DNA of 5,646 nucleotides, from the NCBI GenBank assembly GCA_903970355.1, contig CAJCIF010000478.1, forward strand, positions 1-5,646, in the 5' to 3' direction. Source of the stretch: Actinomycetota bacterium (lineage in GTDB: Bacteria > Cyanobacteriota > Vampirovibrionia > Obscuribacterales > Obscuribacteraceae). Both the position numbers and the translations under genes were made by a program. A model generated the notes under the pieces. The model saw nothing but the letters and a program-made list of their open reading frames with translations. It made no database searches and was not told where the DNA came from. Shown here in pieces: positions 5,554 through 5,646 of the stretch. Each line of letters starts with the position of its first letter. Within the stretch, counting starts at the first letter, position 1.

Positions 5554-5646
5554 ATGCTTCCCTTCTCGCTTAGAAAAAAACTTTGGCTCGTCGCTGCTTT
5601 TGTCATAGCAATAGGGCCATGTCCTGCGATCGAATCCTCAAACTCA
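5554..5646 (+). CDS. N-terminus of an exported protein (3' end outside window)
   Basis: The 31 visible codons encode MLPFSLRKKL, then the hydrophobic core WLVAAFVIAIG, then PCPA: a Sec signal peptide with charged, hydrophobic and polar regions in order. Cleavage after CPA (about residue 25) is plausible. Cys23 follows IGP, which does not fit a lipobox because of Pro at -1. AAAAGGA (5536-5542) lies 11 nt before the ATG; a TTG at 5548, two codons upstream in the same frame, has a better 5-nt spacing and is the alternative start. The mature domain is outside the window, so its function is unknown. It is divergent from the cysteine-rich secreted protein and may share its regulation. Confidence 0.6.
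   Translation, partial: MLPFSLRKKLWLVAAFVIAIGPCPAIESSNS

Noticed and set aside
5600..5630. Lipoprotein signal in the right-edge protein (Cys23)
   Set aside because: The residues before the Cys are Ile-Gly-Pro; Pro at -1 does not fit a lipobox.

Overview
The window carries seven protein-coding genes, two of them cut by the window edges, on about 5.6 kb of mid-GC DNA (roughly 45-50% by eye). I see no rRNA, tRNA, CRISPR array, transposase or phage gene. The genes encode single-span membrane proteins of the TadE/TadG (Flp pilus pseudopilin) kind and Sec-exported proteins, which fits a free-living, probably Gram-negative-type bacterium. The mix of orphan TadE/TadG-like genes with unknown exported proteins reminds me of Obscuribacterales (Melainabacteria, Cyanobacteriota). 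That is an impression from protein style only and is not shown by the sequence.

Layout. (1) 1-1298 (+): the 3' part of a large protein of unknown function that enters from the left edge. (2) 1307-1936 (-): a TadE-like pseudopilin. (3) 1957-2856 (+): a TadG-like protein. (4) 2870-3367 (+): a second TadE-like pseudopilin, in an operon with gene 3. Genes 2 and 3 are divergent, only 20 bp apart, and their candidate promoters lie within each other's transcribed region. (5) 4068-5351 (-) and (6) 3371-4024 (-): a likely two-gene operon for secreted proteins. The first is cysteine-rich with a nine-proline linker and one motif that resembles thaumatin-like proteins; the second is an unknown exported protein. 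(7) 5554-5646 (+): the first 31 codons of another exported protein, divergent from gene 5, with a candidate promoter and two leader hairpins in the gap.

How they fit together. Genes 2-4 look like a minor-pilin cassette (two TadE-like, one TadG-like) without the Tad ATPase, secretin, platform or prepilin peptidase, which must be encoded elsewhere if used. Both TadE-like proteins have a prepilin-type site (G followed by xxxxE); the TadG-like protein lacks the Glu, as expected for that family. The most unusual signal is that both TadE-like genes carry perfect 12-bp tandem repeats at their extreme 5' ends. These encode Arg-Arg-Ala-Met in one gene and Arg-Arg-Ala-Leu in the other, with different codons. 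In gene 4 each repeat adds an in-frame ATG; in gene 2 the repeats abut the extended -10 promoter of gene 3. A third in-frame microsatellite encodes the polyproline linker of gene 5.
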